The notes under the pieces were generated by a model, which had not been told where the DNA came from, ran no database searches, and worked only from the letters and a program-made list of their open reading frames with translations. The position numbers were made by a program, and so were the translations under genes. 64,000 nt of DNA, from positions 345,736,997 to 345,800,996 of the forward strand of contig NC_134455.1 in assembly GCF_047948215.1 (NCBI RefSeq), read 5' to 3'. The first letter of the stretch is position 1. Each line of letters begins with the position of its first letter. Source of the stretch: Lycorma delicatula (lineage: Eukaryota > Arthropoda > Insecta > Hemiptera > Fulgoridae). This document shows, in pieces, positions 62,316 to 64,000 of this stretch.

Positions 62316-63324
62316 ATGATACACTCCATTATGGCAAACATCGGAGGGCCACGTCAGTCGAAGAGACGTCTGCTGGCATCGGTGGTAGATTCTATAATGC
62401 TGTATGGCGTTGCAGAGTGGGAGGCAGGGCTGTGCATTGCCAGATGCCGGGATATCCTGGAGCGGATACGAAGAAGAATGGCGATACGTGTGGTCTCAGC
62501 CTACCGTACCGTTTCGTTTGAGGCAGCTATGGTCCTTGCCGGGCTTCCTCCTCTTTACCTGCTAGCCAAGGAGAGGAAGGGGGCAAAAACAATAACAAGA
62601 CTAGGCGAGATCTGTTGGTTTGCTGGCAGAGTAGATGGGAGGATTCCCAAAAAGGGCGATGGACAAGACTGCTGCCTAGCGTCCAAAACTGGGTGGATAG
62701 AGGGTTGGGGGAGTTGGACTTCTATCTCACCCAGTTCTTTAGTGGACACGGGTGTTTTAACTCCTGTCTGTTTGAGAGGGGGAGGAGAGACACCCGTGAG
62801 TGCGTGTATTGCAAGGCAGCAGTCAATTCTGCCTAGCACACATTTTTTGTGTGCCCTAGATGGGAGCTCCTGAGAATGCAGGTAGTCCAAGAAGTCCAAG
62901 AAGAAGTGGGTCCCATCTCCCCGGACAGTATCGGAGAGATAATGTTAAGAAGTGAGACGTCCTGGGCTGTCGTGGCCACGTCTATCAGGGCAGTAGTGAA
63001 AAAGAAAACCGAGGAGGAGGCAAGGTTTTATTCATAATTACCAATAAGATTGAACAAATATGTTGGGTCGCAGACTGCTATTGAAGTCGCGATATATCTT
63101 CATATCTACGTGTTCGTAAGTCGTAGTTCGTAAGGGGGCCTACACATCTCGAAGTAATGCCTCGGGGTGATTCCGGGATGCGTAGGGTTACTCCAAAGGG
63201 GATGGTTTTAGTCGGTAGTCTGTTGATGGCGGTTGGATTAGACCACCGGCAGGAGTCCGACACTTCGTGCGTAAATGCATTTCCACCTCCGTCCCAAAAA
63301 AAAAGAAAAAAATATGATACACTC
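62316..63324 (+). mobile_element. 5'-truncated R1-type LINE with target duplication
   Basis: ATGATACACTC flanks the insert at 62316-62326 and 63314-63324. The insert (62327-63313) holds the C-terminal end of an R1-clade polyprotein, a ~250 bp 3'UTR and an A-rich tail (63297-63311). The ATG of the apparent ORF at 62316 lies in the target duplication and is not a native start. Confidence 0.9.
62327..63038 (+). pseudogene. R1-clade polyprotein C-terminus (frameshifted)
   Basis: The first frame: NIGGPRQSKRRLLASVVDSI, MLYGVAEWEAGL, RVVSAYRTVSFEAAMVLAGL and PPLYLLAKERK, typical of the region after the R1 RT. Near 62655 the frame changes to GRWTRLLPSVQNWVDRGLGE, LDFYLTQFFSGHGCFNSCL and ECVYCKAAVNSA, then changes again after 62836 to HTFFVCPRWE, completing a C-x2-C...H-x4-C zinc motif, and SPDSIGEIMLRSETSW to a stop at 63037. 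Two frame breaks, no RT or endonuclease left. Confidence 0.88.
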
Positions 63325-63650
63325 ATATTTTCTGATCATGAAATGATACAGTAGAATATATTCTTGATAATTATTCATCAAAATAAATTTATTCCATCGG
63401 TTTTACTTTAACTGAAATTAAATTTACAAATAATTTGAATTTTTAGTTTTTACTAAAAATTTTTAGTTTCACATTGTAGTATATTTGATTACGTCTGAGT
63501 TATTTACATTATAAAATGAATAGCAAAATCAATGTTGCCACCGACTGTAAAATACCTGGATTCAAATGTTTTTTAAACCATCTAAACGTTAAGCCGACTG
63601 AAATTTAGAAGCATTTGGTTGCTGCGTAGAGTGATAATATAATGAATAAA
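63325..63650. other. Unassigned AT-rich stretch
   Basis: Spacer between the R1-type LINE and the last mariner relic. No recognised content. Confidence 0.5.
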
Positions 63651-64000
63651 AGAAATGTCTGAAAATGGTGTGAAAGGTTTAGAAATAACAGAATTAATAT
63701 GCACGATGAAGAATGTTCAAGGAGGCCCTCAATAATCACAGACCCTTCTTTTTCCTGATGTTTCAAGAGCCTGTTTTGGTCGCCTTGTTCATGACCATTT
63801 AGGCTTCAGAAAGGTTTGTGCACATTGGGTACAGCACGTTTTAAGAGAACATAAAAAAAAATCTGAATGGAATATGCTTTTGAATTTTTGATGCGCTATA
63901 CAGAAAAAGGTGACAAGTTCCTTAATTCAATTATACTGGCGATGAAGCAAGATCTCATATTACACACCAGAGAGAAAACGGCAACGTGAATGACTTCATC
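63650..64000 (+). pseudogene. Mariner transposase relic, N-terminal part, cut by window end
   Basis: Frames give RKWCERFRNNRINMHDEECS and RRPSIITD (helix-turn-helix linker), RLVHDHLGFRKVCAHWVQHV (the ERLGYRKLCARWVP-type block), and TGDEARSHITHQRE, where the first catalytic Asp region is expected. A frame change follows GFRK...REHKKKSEW. The rest would lie beyond 64000. Confidence 0.8.

Overview
This is an AT-rich, intron-bearing animal nuclear window, most likely from an insect; Hemiptera is only a guess. The support is a spliced metazoan-type acyl-CoA synthetase gene with conserved splice sites, plus at least five kinds of arthropod-style transposable element. Nothing prokaryotic (operons, CRISPR, ribosome binding sites) is visible.

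Layout. (1) Positions 1-40094 are a head-to-tail array of a ~5.06-5.10 kb unit. Six full-length copies and one truncated copy are present, and the array runs off the left edge. Each unit is itself a fossil composite: about 1.9 kb of AT-rich non-coding DNA, then two diverged mariner-like relics in opposite orientation, each carrying the same scrap of a LINE tail and so forming long inverted arms, with a tRNA-derived SINE with an (AT)n tail and perfect target duplications between them, and then an (AAT)n tract. The small ORFs recurring in every copy are by-products of these relics. (2) Copy 6 is split by a 6.06 kb full-length, antisense, I-group-type LINE (27647-33706; ORF1 gag-like, ORF2 endonuclease/RT/RNase H), flanked by a 10-bp target duplication and disabled by a stop and two frame breaks. 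(3) From 40095 the DNA is unique. The last four coding exons of an ACSF3-like malonyl-CoA synthetase lie on the minus strand (50523 down to 40975), with a poly(A) signal about 0.8 kb from the end of the array. Its introns hold a mariner relic with a 63-bp internal duplication, a decayed Helitron Rep/helicase, another mariner relic and a ~107-bp RTE-type LINE tail 27 bp from a splice donor. (4) From 50524 to 64000 no further ACSF3 exon was recognised. The stretch is a graveyard: a pogo/Tigger-type relic, a Tc1/mariner relic split by a 5'-truncated copy of the same I-type LINE, a 3 kb RTE-type LINE, another mariner-like relic, a 5'-truncated R1-type LINE and a final mariner relic running off the right edge.

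The only apparently functional host gene is ACSF3, a mitochondrial enzyme that activates malonate (and methylmalonate) to the CoA thioester. The most interesting signals are the macrosatellite with mosaic copies and built-in inverted arms, and the structured ends of the I-type LINE: three 3'-UTR hairpins whose stems show paired substitutions between the two LINE copies in the window, and stacked hairpins at the 5' end.
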